A program made the translations under genes and the position numbers. Of a DNA stretch of 64,000 bases, positions 36,701-46,589 are shown piece after piece (within the stretch, counting starts at the first letter, position 1; each line of letters starts with the position of its first letter). The notes under the pieces are model-generated. The model was not told where the DNA came from and did no database searches. It worked only from the letters and a program-made list of their open reading frames with translations. This stretch comes from Lepidonotus clava (lineage: Eukaryota > Annelida > Polychaeta > Phyllodocida > Polynoidae). The stretch lies in contig OW387134.1 of NCBI GenBank assembly GCA_936440205.1, positions 63,329,427 through 63,393,426 on the forward strand. The letters are read 5' to 3'.

Positions 36701-39261
36701 AATTTCAAAAATCAGTCAAGAAACTAAAAACTTACATCCCTGAAAGTGAAACGATTACATAAATTATGCCTAGAAAATAGTAATCAGTGATAGCGTAACT
36801 AAAGGTAAACCTGGATGTAATGTAATCTAGATGTAAGTAGCACTGAGTAAGTATTTTCTGAGCTAACTTCTTTGGAGTCCGATTGAGGCACATGCCTTCC
36901 TCCAGCCATTTTTGTTGGAGGCTGTATATTGTGATTAGACATTAGTCAAGGGGCGCCACTTTTACAATGAAAGATATTTTGAACCCCGTAATCCGCGACT
37001 GGCTTTGGGGTACCCACCTTAACTTGCCGGGCCAGGGGAAGTAGTAGAGCGCCATGGTGGTGAGCACTGTCTCCATGCTGTTGGTGAGGGTTCTCGTGGC
37101 GCAGTAGAAGGTGAACCAGGATGTGAGTTGACATAACAAGGCCCACAGCGCCACCTGCTGGCCGCTCAGCTTCCAGGACAACTTGAACAGGTAGAGGTCG
37201 CCCAGGGCGGCGAACACCGCCTGCAGCAGGCGAGGCAGTTTGATCTGTAGAAGATGTAATATAGGGAAATATAATAGAGGTAGAATGAAGGTTTGGGGAA
37301 ATTTGAAAAATCACAATAGAACACTTTCTTTTGGGACAGGATTATTTATGCTGAGTAAACGTCTAACTTTTATATCTTGTTTCTTATCATTTGAGATTAT
37401 TTTTTGTCTATGAAAATTGTTTTCTAAGAACAGAACTGAATTCTTAGACAGGGTAAAATGCTTAAAGATAATTTAACCATTTTAGTAAGTATGCAAAACA
37501 TAAAACAACTCGGGGCTTGAGATAGCGAGTAAAAATGTTCCAATGCTTACTGTTTCTCAACTTAAATTCATTATTAATCAAACAACTGTGCTTTTCTACA
37601 ATTCCTAATGCTTATGCCCGTTGAGCATAATCTTATGCCTTTTTCAGATTCTAAAATGGTGAGGGACAAACCTACTATGAGAATCCTGTAGTCGAGTCTG
37701 AAGAATGCCAGCACCCTGTAGAGGACGGCGAACATGGCGGGGTAGGAGTAGCCCCGGAGACCGTTCTGCCATTCCCAGGTCAGGTAGCCATATCTAATGG
37801 GATGAAACACAAAACGTTTTAAAAAGATTCAAGTCTGGAGAAGTAACATGAATAGTCAGATGATATTACAGAAAGTTAGTCATGCAAAGTCATTTCCACA
37901 GAAAATTATATAATTGCTAAGAAACAGATCTATACCTCATTTCGAAAGGGGATTTTACACTATTACATATTCACTAAGGCAAAATATTATAGACTTTTCT
38001 TCAAAACTAGAAAAAACGTTCATCAGTTTTCCCCCCAGCTCTTTATAGACAAAATATTTTCTCCTCGGATTTGGATTAATCTAAACAATGATAAAAAGAA
38101 TTTTATAAGGTTGATTGGTACTTGTTGACGGCATACCCTTTTAACCTTGCAATTCTCTCTACCACGGATCACTGATTTTCAGTATTTTCTGCACCTGCAG
38201 GCTAATTTCTACCAACTTTGTCGACATACCCACTGGAAAAACTATAGAAAATATACAATTATGTTATCTCTATCCATCTGTAATGATAATATTTTCAAAC
38301 AACTCAGGAAATATTAAACATAGGCCTATACGGATAGTGATTTCAAAATCAATGATGATTGGTTTTATTCAGTGTTGATCTACAAGTAATTGTACAAAAA
38401 TTCCTATGCTTAAGCCATGAGTTTTGTCGACATATTACCCAGCATGCATCCTGTTCTAGGCTAACCTGCAGGTATGACTCAAGAAGCTGCCTATCCGTGG
38501 TAGGAAGAATTAAGAGACATTATTATTCTTCCCTATTCCTCATGATCATACCATATTGTATTCAAACTAATCATTCCTTTGTGACAATTTACATTGTCTA
38601 GCCAACGTTTGTGATAAAAAAATAACCTTATAGCTCACCCAAAGGTCATTCGGTGCGCAACTTCTACTGACTGCCAATACTCGTCTGGTACGAATGCCGT
38701 TTGAAGAATCCAGGCGTTGACCACTCTAAAAGCGAGGAGACCCAGGAATAACTTCTTCTCAGAACCCATCAACAAACGTAAAATAGGCGGCCCCATCTGA
38801 AACGGAAAGTTCGACAGTTAGAATCTTAAGAGACATTATTTCAGGGTAAAATCAATATTTGTAAATAGTTTTAAAGTAATTTTAGCGCAAGTACTTAGCT
38901 GTTGTGCTACATTTGGGTAAGAAATAGATGCGATAACTTAGATATATAATTTTATTTCTGAACAATTTCATTCCATTTCTTTACTTCTTCAAAGAAATCC
39001 ACAGATTAGAGTGCCTTAAAATATTGCTATTATAATAAGTGAGGTAAAAATGTGTTGAGAGCGTTTAAGAAATGAATCCAACTGATGTAAACGTTATCAT
39101 CTTACCTGAACCTTTTCTATCTCTGGTTCAGGGTCTTCACCAGAATCTATATCTTCTTCGTGTGCTTTATTTTTGCTCGGACCAAACAGCGATCCCATGT
39201 GCCGCTTTCGTCTTATGGTGGCGGCACTTTTGCTCTCCTTAATCATCGTTAATTGCGACAT
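33758..39261 (-). CDS. PIGB: GPI mannosyltransferase 3 (PIG-B), complete, 9 exons
   Basis: PIG-B adds the third mannose to the GPI anchor precursor from dolichol-phosphate-mannose, in the ER membrane with its active loop in the lumen (GT22 family). Exons on the minus strand are 39261-39106, 38796-38639, 37793-37676, 37244-37018, 36441-36292, 35926-35669, 35462-35322, 34878-34693 and 34202-33758. Phases agree, giving 612 residues (human about 554). I choose ATG at 39261 because the frame upstream has no ATG after an in-frame stop; Met53 at the start of exon 2 is an alternative. The catalytic-loop motif PDEYWQ is at about 89-94. GYGYLTWEWQNGLRGYSYPA, CATRTLTNSMETVLT, NLGTFYGSHPWHWYLSQGF, HKEFRFVFPVLP, PCHSTPYYS, DEADVFY and HTHVPEGRVGSH all match the family. 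The acidic N-terminus and a basic C-terminal tail of about 50 residues exceed the human protein. Confidence 0.97.
34939..35090. repeat. Element fragment and 12-bp stem hairpin in PIGB intron 7
   Basis: CAGGGCTCAACATC at 34939 resembles the terminal motif of the 29829-30146 element, but no right end is seen. At 35053-35085 GTAAACGCTTCA and its exact inverse form a stem around a 9-base loop. Confidence 0.5.
36484..36575 (-). pseudogene. Partial duplicate of PIGB exon 5 in the neighbouring intron
   Basis: On the minus strand this copy starts after an AG acceptor-like site (TTGTAG|GAAGGCGATG). It repeats the first half of the exon at 36441-36292, reading KAMWKYVCLLGVAVVMRPTA then LIVWIP. It stops where the real exon continues with LCAWHVY and lacks the normal donor, so it is an incomplete exon copy. 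A GT follows directly (CCC|GTTTAC) but is a weak donor. Only a few substitutions separate the copies, so the duplication is recent or has been gene-converted. Confidence 0.85.
38150..38511. mobile_element. MITE with CCACGGAT terminal repeats, copy 2, in PIGB intron 2
   Basis: Homologous to the element at 18158-18519 along its full length. It starts CAATTCTCTCTACCACGGAT and ends in the inverse (CTATCCGTGGTAGGAAGAAT), with the same subterminal CACCTGCAGG and CCTGCAGG boxes. It lies between PIGB exons 2 and 3. Confidence 0.82.
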
Positions 39262-39345
39262 GATGGGACGAGAATCACTTTCTACCACAGATTTTCCAAT
39301 GATTTTAAATGTCTTCACAACGTCAATTACGTCCAGTGCTTTCAA

Positions 39346-39761
39346 TCACATTTTGGGAACCTGGAAATCGTAATTTAAACTCAGATAAATCAATTGAACA
39401 TACTAGTATCAAGAGGTACAACACTATGAAAATAATTCTAGAAACAGTCTCTTGCAATATTGACCTGGAAATCCAAAATTATATTCAAAAGGGAATTTCC
39501 ACAGCTATGACGTAGCAATGGGAGTAGATCTGCTACAAATACCACTGCCGAATCTAGAGGATTTCCTTTTTCATTCTCTTTTTTAAAATTGTCCATTAAT
39601 TTCCTTTGACATTTTACGCACACTGTGCTAGAGTTCTACTTCTAGAGATATGGGACTGTCAGTGAGCTCTATGCAAAGAGCAACGCCTAGGCCTACTATT
39701 AGAACGCGTGTATGGAGTGTACTGTAGATCTAATGACAGTTCAGTCATGTGAATGGCCTAT
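39346..39761. other. PIGB upstream flank
   Basis: The 5' flank of PIGB on the minus strand. I see no TATA box or CpG-rich core that I would assert. No other gene is present before the solo LTR. Confidence 0.35.
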
Positions 39762-40280
39762 TGAACTATCAAGGTTTAATATCCTATTAAAGTTGGGTTA
39801 CTGATTGTTCTTATAGATATAAACTAGCAGTCTGTCTCCACTTAGACTGCAAGTCCAATCCATAACGTAGTTCTGCATTATGAAGGATAAAAAATTTGTG
39901 TGAAAGGAATAAGTTTATTAATGTCAAATATATAGATACCAGTCACAAGAACTCCCATTGAAAATAAACAATCCAAAGGGTAATGTCCCCTCAACCACAC
40001 CCAGCCAATGTTCCTGCCTGACTACCAGTCTATCCGCTTCACTTCCAATGACAAAACCTAGCTTCCAGTAATGATTATTACATGATGTTTAACCAATGAC
40101 AGTTAGTAACGTTCTGCTGAGTGCTTCACCTTATATATGTTTAGATCTACATATGCTTGCCTAACGCTGCCCTTGTCCACTCTCCACCCAAGCATAGAGA
40201 GTTACACTCTCAGCGCTGAGTTTTGATTCCACACAAGAACGGCTAAGCAAAAGTCTGGACTGACCATCTGCATCAGTACA
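39762..40280 (-). mobile_element. Solo LTR, family B (second inverted copy)
   Basis: On the plus strand it starts TGAACTATCAAGG and ends GCATCAGTACA, and it is flanked by CTAT at 39758-39761 and 40281-40284. It is 519 bp, with clear but diverged similarity to 12424-12966 (for example CAATCCAAAGGGTAATGTCC versus the corresponding segment there). It is the most diverged of the three family B copies and so probably the oldest. No internal region. Confidence 0.72.
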
Positions 40281-40310
40281 CTATCACGGAGGTTAGGCCC
40301 CCACAAAAAA

Positions 40311-40833
40311 TTGTTGTGTTCAGGTAACCTGTCTATCCTACATCTTTGGCCCTACACTAACTTTTTTTAAAATCACTTCTTCTTCAAAATCCAACAGAAT
40401 AATTCTGTTGGATTTTGAAGAAGGATGTGAAAATGTCAAAATGTTTTTGAAGGATATTTTGATGGGTTTTTTTGCCAACACAGGTCTCTTCAGGCTCACA
40501 GAACTTAAAAATGATTAAGTGTCCTGCAGACACCCTGACTGGCATTGTGGGTGTGCTGCACCATAAAACAGGGGGTCCCATTACCTCAACCTGGAATGCT
40601 TGATATTAAGGTATGATTTCTAGGCCAATAGGGTGTCCACAGGAAACCCAGAGGATCCTGTCTGGGTGTCCTGTGCCTTTAGGGGGGTGGAAAGGACATC
40701 CTGGACGCTGGATTTTGTGAGCTCTGTCCCGTGGTAGGTTAAAAAAAAAAAGCAAATTAAAAAAACTAAAAATTCTACCTACCTACCCTAATATTTTTCG
40801 ACCTATTGTTACCTGAACACAACTAATTCTTTT
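40311..40833. mobile_element. Inverted-repeat element with GTTGTGTTCAGGTAAC ends
   Basis: The left end, ATTGTTGTGTTCAGGTAAC, matches the inverted right end (ATTAGTTGTGTTCAGGTAAC). The span is about 520 bp. At 40379-40423 it contains a perfect palindrome with 22-bp arms (CTTCTTCAAAATCCAACAGA...) around a single central base. The same end motif appears at about 14744 and, in variant form, near 43780, 45157 and 46471, so the family is repeated locally. Confidence 0.7.
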
Positions 40834-42097
40834 ACGGTTTTTACAGAATAGCCTAGCTCTATGGATCTTTCTATCACGGCAAGTTGTGTACGACATTGGA
40901 AGTAGAGGTTCGATCATTTGGCTAGGACTATCGGCCGGCGCCTGGAACAGCGGCAGCGGCTACAGTTTCAATTCAAGTTTGGACCTTTTGCCTTTGCACA
41001 CAGCTTGCAACACGCACTGTTCTGAATAAAATACAATTATTTTTCTTTTCTTTGGATATTATCCGGATTCTACGGACACTCTTAATTCGTGACCCTTACC
41101 TTCATGTCATAAATAGAGCTTTTCTTGCAAGTTTAGCCAAAGAACAGTAAAGTTTGCGAAGATTAGTGTTTGTCAAAATTCCGGAAGTTGATCTTGTGTC
41201 TCAAGAAAATGCAAGAAACAAGTTTTCAAAATATATTTTTTTAGTAATTGTGGTAGGATTTGTTGACCTATTCAGTCTTATAAGAGTCTAAATTAAGTCC
41301 ATAAATGCTGTAGTAAGCTTAAATGAAGTGATAGAAAGAACACAACAAATATTTTATCGGAAAATATTTACTACAACACATTGCATTTCCGTTTTCAGAA
41401 TCCGAACAAAACACGGGAACAGAAGCTACTTTGTTACGATTTTACATGATAACTACGGATTTATAAATAATATAAACATACATTCTAGGTAAGGCAGACC
41501 TACATTACTAATCTTATTTCCAAAAAGTTTAGGGTTAGTTAAACCAAACTTTTAGCTAAATGTTTTAAGAGCGTATTTCCAAAAGACAAATTTGGTTTAA
41601 GCCTGTCTTAAAACAAATTTCTTAAACCAGCTTGAGAGATTGGTTTAAGCATCAAGCCAAAAATAATTTGGTCTATCCCAACACACTTGACTCAGTAAAA
41701 GAATAAAACATGTCTAACTAATACATTTGACAAGTTATAGCATCATAAACCTATGCTAACTCTTTATTTGGCCTAATGTATCATTTACCATTTTAAGTAG
41801 AACTCTCCACTTAAATCAGAAGAGGTTAGAAAAGTTTTAAATTCTGTTTTAAGGTCCTGAAATCTGTTTTAAGGTCCTTAGTTACGGTTTAACTAAAACA
41901 GTTAGAAATACAGGATTTTTAAAACAGATTTTCTTAAAACAGATTTTTAGGAGTTAAAACAGGCTGCTTAAACCAGATTCTTAAACTTCTTGGAAATACT
42001 TAGCTAAAGATGTTATTACCCACGACAGTCGATACTGGTGGTCGATACTTTAGCGAGTTTTTTTTTTATTGATCAACCACTTTCACATACATGTGCT
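40834..42097. other. Intergenic; imperfect repeats of TTAAACCAGA/TTTAAG
   Basis: Between about 41500 and 42000 the words TTAAAACAGATT, GGTTTAAG and TTAAGGTCCT recur in both orientations, suggesting an old inverted-repeat element without clear ends. No gene is seen. Confidence 0.4.
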
Positions 42098-42906
42098 TGT
42101 ACTGGCGCGGGTGGCCAGTCCATATTTGTTAGGCACCATGGTGTGAGCTTTAGTAAGCGCACGTACTAGCCATGTTTCACTTTGTCAATAGTGAAATGGG
42201 GGAGGAGTCATGGTGTGACGTACCATACTAAAAGAGCATGTTTTGCTCTCAGTCAGTCAGAGTTTGCTGAAACGCTGTGTGAGTAACCATCCTGGAAAGG
42301 TTGGACCTTTAAGCTGATTCTTGGTTCTGGATAGAGGCAGAAAGATTGTGTAGGGCACGGAGTGTTGATTGAATGTGTTTGAGGGGATTCCTACCTCGGA
42401 GCTGATCATTGTCAATCGAGTTCTTGTCACGGAACGTCAATACACAGGATAATAAACAAACAATATCTTTTCACGCGAGTGTTCATGTCTTACCAGGGGT
42501 GGACATGACCACGGGCCCGGGGCCCAAGGCGCAGGGCCCTTAAAAAGCAGGTCGGGCCCCTAGATTTTCTGGCCTAGGGGCCCGACTGGCCCCTAGAAAA
42601 TCATGGATAACAATTACAGATTTATATACATTTCACAATAAAACATAGTGTTTCTAAAGACAATCTGACTATATATGTGAGGGCCCCTAGATTTTGGTGT
42701 GGGCCCCTAGATTTGGAAAGCTGAGGGCCCGACTGGCCCCTGAATTTTTAGACTTATGTCCACCCCTGCTTACATGACGTTTGAACTATAATTATGTATT
42801 GGACGACAGCAGTCAAACGAGGAGGAGACTGCGTTTGGAGCTATCTATAATTAAACAAGACTAATTACGTACACAACACATGACATAATTAACTCTCTAT
42901 AGTTCA
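42098..42906 (+). mobile_element. Solo LTR, family B, with a nested MITE
   Basis: It begins TGTACTGGCGCGGGTGGCC and ends AATTAACTCTCTATAGTTCA. The flanking target duplication TGCT is perfect (42094-42097 and 42907-42910). The LTR is about 530 bp once the insertion at 42494-42768 is set aside. An AATAAA-type signal (GGATAATAAACAAAC) lies about 30 bp before the nested element. The nested insertion shows the LTR is older than that MITE's activity. Confidence 0.85.
42494..42768. mobile_element. CAGGGGTGGACAT element nested in the solo LTR
   Basis: The ends are CAGGGGTGGACATGA and, on the other strand, CAGGGGTGGACATAA. It is 275 bp with a perfect 5-bp target duplication CTTAC (42489-42493 and 42769-42773). 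The interior repeats GGGCCCCTAGATTT and GGGCCCGACTGGCCCCT. Confidence 0.85.
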
Positions 42907-43469
42907 TGCTCTTCCAAGCTTTTATTAATTTAGTTTTATTACTCTCTTGCACAATATATACGTCAATAAGCCTATCCCAGCATTAAATTTTACCATGAAA
43001 TTACATAGAAAATTCTTCCTGATTTAATCCCCAAAGACAGAAGTGTAAAACAAAATTAACCATGTTTATTTGGTTGACAAATTGCTCCTAAAATTTGTGA
43101 AATGTAACTTTATATATTGGCCTTTTTCCCGTAGGAACCAATGTTAAAGCTTGTCAGCCCAACCTTTAATGTCCAACCCTATTTTGCCCTGAAATACACC
43201 ATTTTGATTGGATAGTAAATGTGCAAATCTGTCAATTTGTAAAATTTAAGAAATCATAATATTTTATCAGTACGGTACTTGGGGTTATAGAAAAATGTAA
43301 TTCTTGGTTATTTCAGTAATCCCAACTCTAGGAGACAAGGAAGGCTTATACTGTAATTTTGTCCAATCCTTGTCCAACCCTGGGATAACCCCAAAGTGGA
43401 TAGGCCTAGTATTGAAAAAAAAACAACTTGGCATTGTCAAGCAAGGCACTATTATAAGTTATTAACATC

Positions 43470-43515
43470 TCTAAGGGGGGGGGGGGGAGGGGGGGGGAGA
43501 AGAAGAGAAAAAAAA
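43470..43515. repeat. Poly-G run followed by GA-rich run
   Basis: Two runs of about 11 and 9 Gs are followed by GAGAAGAAGAG and poly-A. A further poly-C/poly-A junction lies at about 44033-44060. Confidence 0.9.
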
Positions 43516-44148
43516 TTAACTGTTGTGATAAAATAATCCGACTTTTTTCAGGGCTCTTGTTAACAAAAATAAAATAAAATGAAATGAAATAATAATGATC
43601 ATGGGACAGCATATAGTCTAGATGATCGGGACATGTATTTCAGATGATAGAAATTGTTTTGGGGGATTTTTGGAGTATGTTTTTCAACACTGCCCTTGTC
43701 CATGTGTGTAGGCCCTTAAGTAGAATTTAAACCTTTAAAAAATGAAATTATCGACCTAACTTCGCTATTTTTTCTACCTACGTTACCTGAACGAAACTTT
43801 TTTTTTGTCTCAGATATCTCGAGCGATCCTAAACTTTTGGCTGCACCCTAACTTTTGTTGACAATTTTTTCTTTTAAAATAATACATAGATGAAAAAAAG
43901 TGACTTCATGGGCAGAACATGACATGTCTTAATGTCTCAGAAAATTCTGTCTATATTAAAATTATTGTAGCAATTGTTCATATTAAAAACTTCGTGAATA
44001 ATTTGAGTCTGAAAGACATGTTTAGAAAAAATCCCCCCCCCCCCCCCCAAAAAAAAAAAATTCGAACTAGCTACCCATTTTGATAGTCCAACGATACGTC
44101 AACACACTTCTTTTTTACCTGATATTATATATACATGAATACCAGTTC

Positions 44149-44880
44149 TTTTTTTTTTTATTATTTAACCATACTCAATTACAAGAATTGATCTTCCGTA
44201 TAGGTGGTATACAATGATGAAATAGATGAGCACATGAACTTTTAATCAATTGTTCATCAAAAAAGGTATACACGACTCTCACCTAGCTAGTTTAAACATC
44301 GGTGATGGAAAAGTGGTTCCCCAGTTTGAAAAAAAGATGTATAATCATGAATGTCTCAATGTAAGTACAGTTCATAGTTTATCAACACAAGTTCTCAATA
44401 ACACACTGTTGTCAGTTCATCAATATTAATAGCATCAGAACAGGATCGACTATGTAACTATAACTATAATCACAATCACAATGGGTGCCTTCACAGTCTT
44501 TTTAACGCCATCTTAAAATCATGTCTAGAAGGCATATGGTGCAAGTTCACTGGAAGAGCATTCCATCTTTTTGCGCCAACATAGTATGGGGACTTACAAT
44601 AAATAACAGAGTTTACCGTACTGGTTTTAAAAATTATACTATCTGCTCTTCTAGTCAGTCTATTATACTGCTGTAGGTAATCTTTATTTTCCCGATTTCC
44701 ATGGAAAATTGTCAGGAGTTGCATCATTCTGCGATTTTCGAGATTATCAAGCTTGGCATTTTGGTGTAAATCAGCAACACTTACATCCCGAGGGTTGTAT
44801 ACCTCATAACAAAGCCTTATTACAAATATAAGTAACCAAAGCCTTCTCGACGCTATGACAAACAAAAATAGGAATGTGCC
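44149..44880 (-). mobile_element. 5'-truncated LINE 3' end, minus strand
   Basis: A frame on the minus strand (44865-44491) encodes LHQNAKLDNLENRRMMQLL, then RADSIIFKT, then SPYYVGAKRWNALPVNL and a final helix. This is the characteristic C-terminal tail of CR1/Jockey-type LINE polyproteins. The poly-T run at 44149-44162 is its A-tail. In copy 2 of the duplication the same site reads CCAGTTATTACAAATATAAG without the insert, so the empty site is known and the right boundary is about 44816; the last residues of the frame run into flanking sequence. Confidence 0.8.
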
Positions 44881-45194
44881 AGTTAATACTACTTAAAAAA
44901 ACGTAATAAGAATCGTATTTTTTTGTGCAATAAATAAAGCCTAGGGGGGGATGCGTTCTGTTAACATCAGTAAATAAATATCGACTACGTAGGTCGGAAT
45001 TATTTTTATTTTGGTTATTCTTTTTAATTGCCCTTCATTGAAACTGTGTTCTCTTTCCAATGAAATAATTATATTTACAACATTTACATATTTTCCCCCT
45101 AAAAATTTCTTAAAATATTAAGGTCGGGGCAAAAAAACAACTGTAGGTTGGATTACCAGAACACAACTATTTCTTTTCCTTACAGAATACTATA

Positions 45195-45459
45195 GACCTT
45201 GTGCAGATGACGTCCCAACGTCCAGAAAGGGACTGGGCGCCATCTTGGTGATCATTTTTAAACTGCCATTATTAACACTTCAAAAATACCTTGAATGTAT
45301 TTTTTGTAGGGTTTATCTCTAATAGTGACATGAAGTCATAATTTGCAATTTTCACTGCTTAGAATTGATGAATTCTAGATTAATGTCAGAGCCACATGGT
45401 CATGATGAGCATGTGGTGATCACCAAAATGAGGTCAGGTGACCACGTCTGCACAAGGTC
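45195..45459. mobile_element. MITE with GACCTTGTGCAGA ends (intact form)
   Basis: The left end, GACCTTGTGCAGATGACG, is inverted at the right end (GACCTTGTGCAGACGTGG on the other strand). It is 265 bp. Copy 2 of the segment has TATA on both sides of the element, so the target duplication is TA or TATA, as in mariner-type elements. In copy 1 the right flank reads TTTA. Confidence 0.8.
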
Positions 45460-45716
45460 TTTACCGAACTCAAGATCGATGTGTGGTGGACGTTTATAAA
45501 TTCACAAGATGATTATAGTTGGCGAATCAGGGCAATGTAATAACAGCTTTGATCATTCACTCGATGTTCTTTAGGGCAGGACAATGGTGAAGGTATGGGG
45601 TTGAAAGCCTAAAATAGAAAAAAAGAATTATACAGTGCATTACCAAGGACGACTTTTAAGTTAATGTTGACTTGTGGACCACTCCAGGATTAAGATGTGT
45701 GAAATATAACTAGTCA

Positions 45717-45916
45717 NNNNNNNNNNNNNNNNNNNNNNNNNNNNNNNNNNNNNNNNNNNNNNNNNNNNNNNNNNNNNNNNNNNNNNNNNNNNNNNNNNNN
45801 NNNNNNNNNNNNNNNNNNNNNNNNNNNNNNNNNNNNNNNNNNNNNNNNNNNNNNNNNNNNNNNNNNNNNNNNNNNNNNNNNNNNNNNNNNNNNNNNNNNN
45901 NNNNNNNNNNNNNNNN
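45717..45916. other. Assembly gap (200 N)
   Basis: Exactly 200 N, a conventional gap size. The left edge ends at the last base shared with copy 2 (…AACTAGTCA) and the right edge starts at the first base shared with copy 1. Frames drawn through the N run are meaningless. Confidence 0.99.
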
Positions 45917-46589
45917 AGAAAATGACATGTCTTATCTCAGAAATTCTATCTATATTAAGATTATTGTTGAAAGTGTATGGTAGCAATTGTTCATATTAAA
46001 AACTTTGTGAATAATTTGAGTCTGTAAGACATGATTAGAAAAAATCCCAAATAAAAACAGATTTCGAACCCATTTTGGTAGGCCAATGATACGTCAACAC
46101 ACTTCTTTTTTTACCTGATATTATATCTACATGAATACCAGTTATTACAAATATAAGTAACCAAAGTGTTCTCAACGCTATGACAAACAAATAGGAATGT
46201 GCCAGTTAATACTACTTAAAAAACGTAAAAAGAATCGGAATTCTTTTGTACAATATATAAAGCCTAGGGGGGGATGCGTTCTGTTAACATCAGTAAATAA
46301 AAATTGACTACGTAGGTCGGAATTAATTTAATTTTGGTTATTCTTTTTAATTGCCCTTTATTGAAACTGTGTTGTCTTTCAAATAACGTATTTACAACAT
46401 TTACATATTTTCCCCCTAAAAATTTCTTAAAATATTAAGGTCGGGGCAAAAAAATACTGTAGGTCGGATTACCGGAACACAACTATTTCTTTTCCTTACA
46501 GAATACTATAGACCTTGTGCAGGTGACGTCCCAACGTCCAGAAAGGGACTGGGCGCCATCTTGGTGATCATTTCTAAACTGCCATTATT

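Larger units (their letters stand above)
43916..45716. repeat. Copy 1 of a duplicated segment (left of the gap)
   Basis: This segment is collinear and highly similar to 45917-51355. Matching anchors are 43918-44115 with 45920-46105, 44817-45268 with 46149-46589, 45272-45414 with 50302-50442, and 45415-45716 with 51044-51355. It differs by carrying a LINE insertion (about 44149-44816) that copy 2 lacks, and by lacking two large insertions found in copy 2. Confidence 0.9.

Noticed and set aside
45710-45986. Frames crossing the N run
   Set aside because: Translated through undetermined bases.
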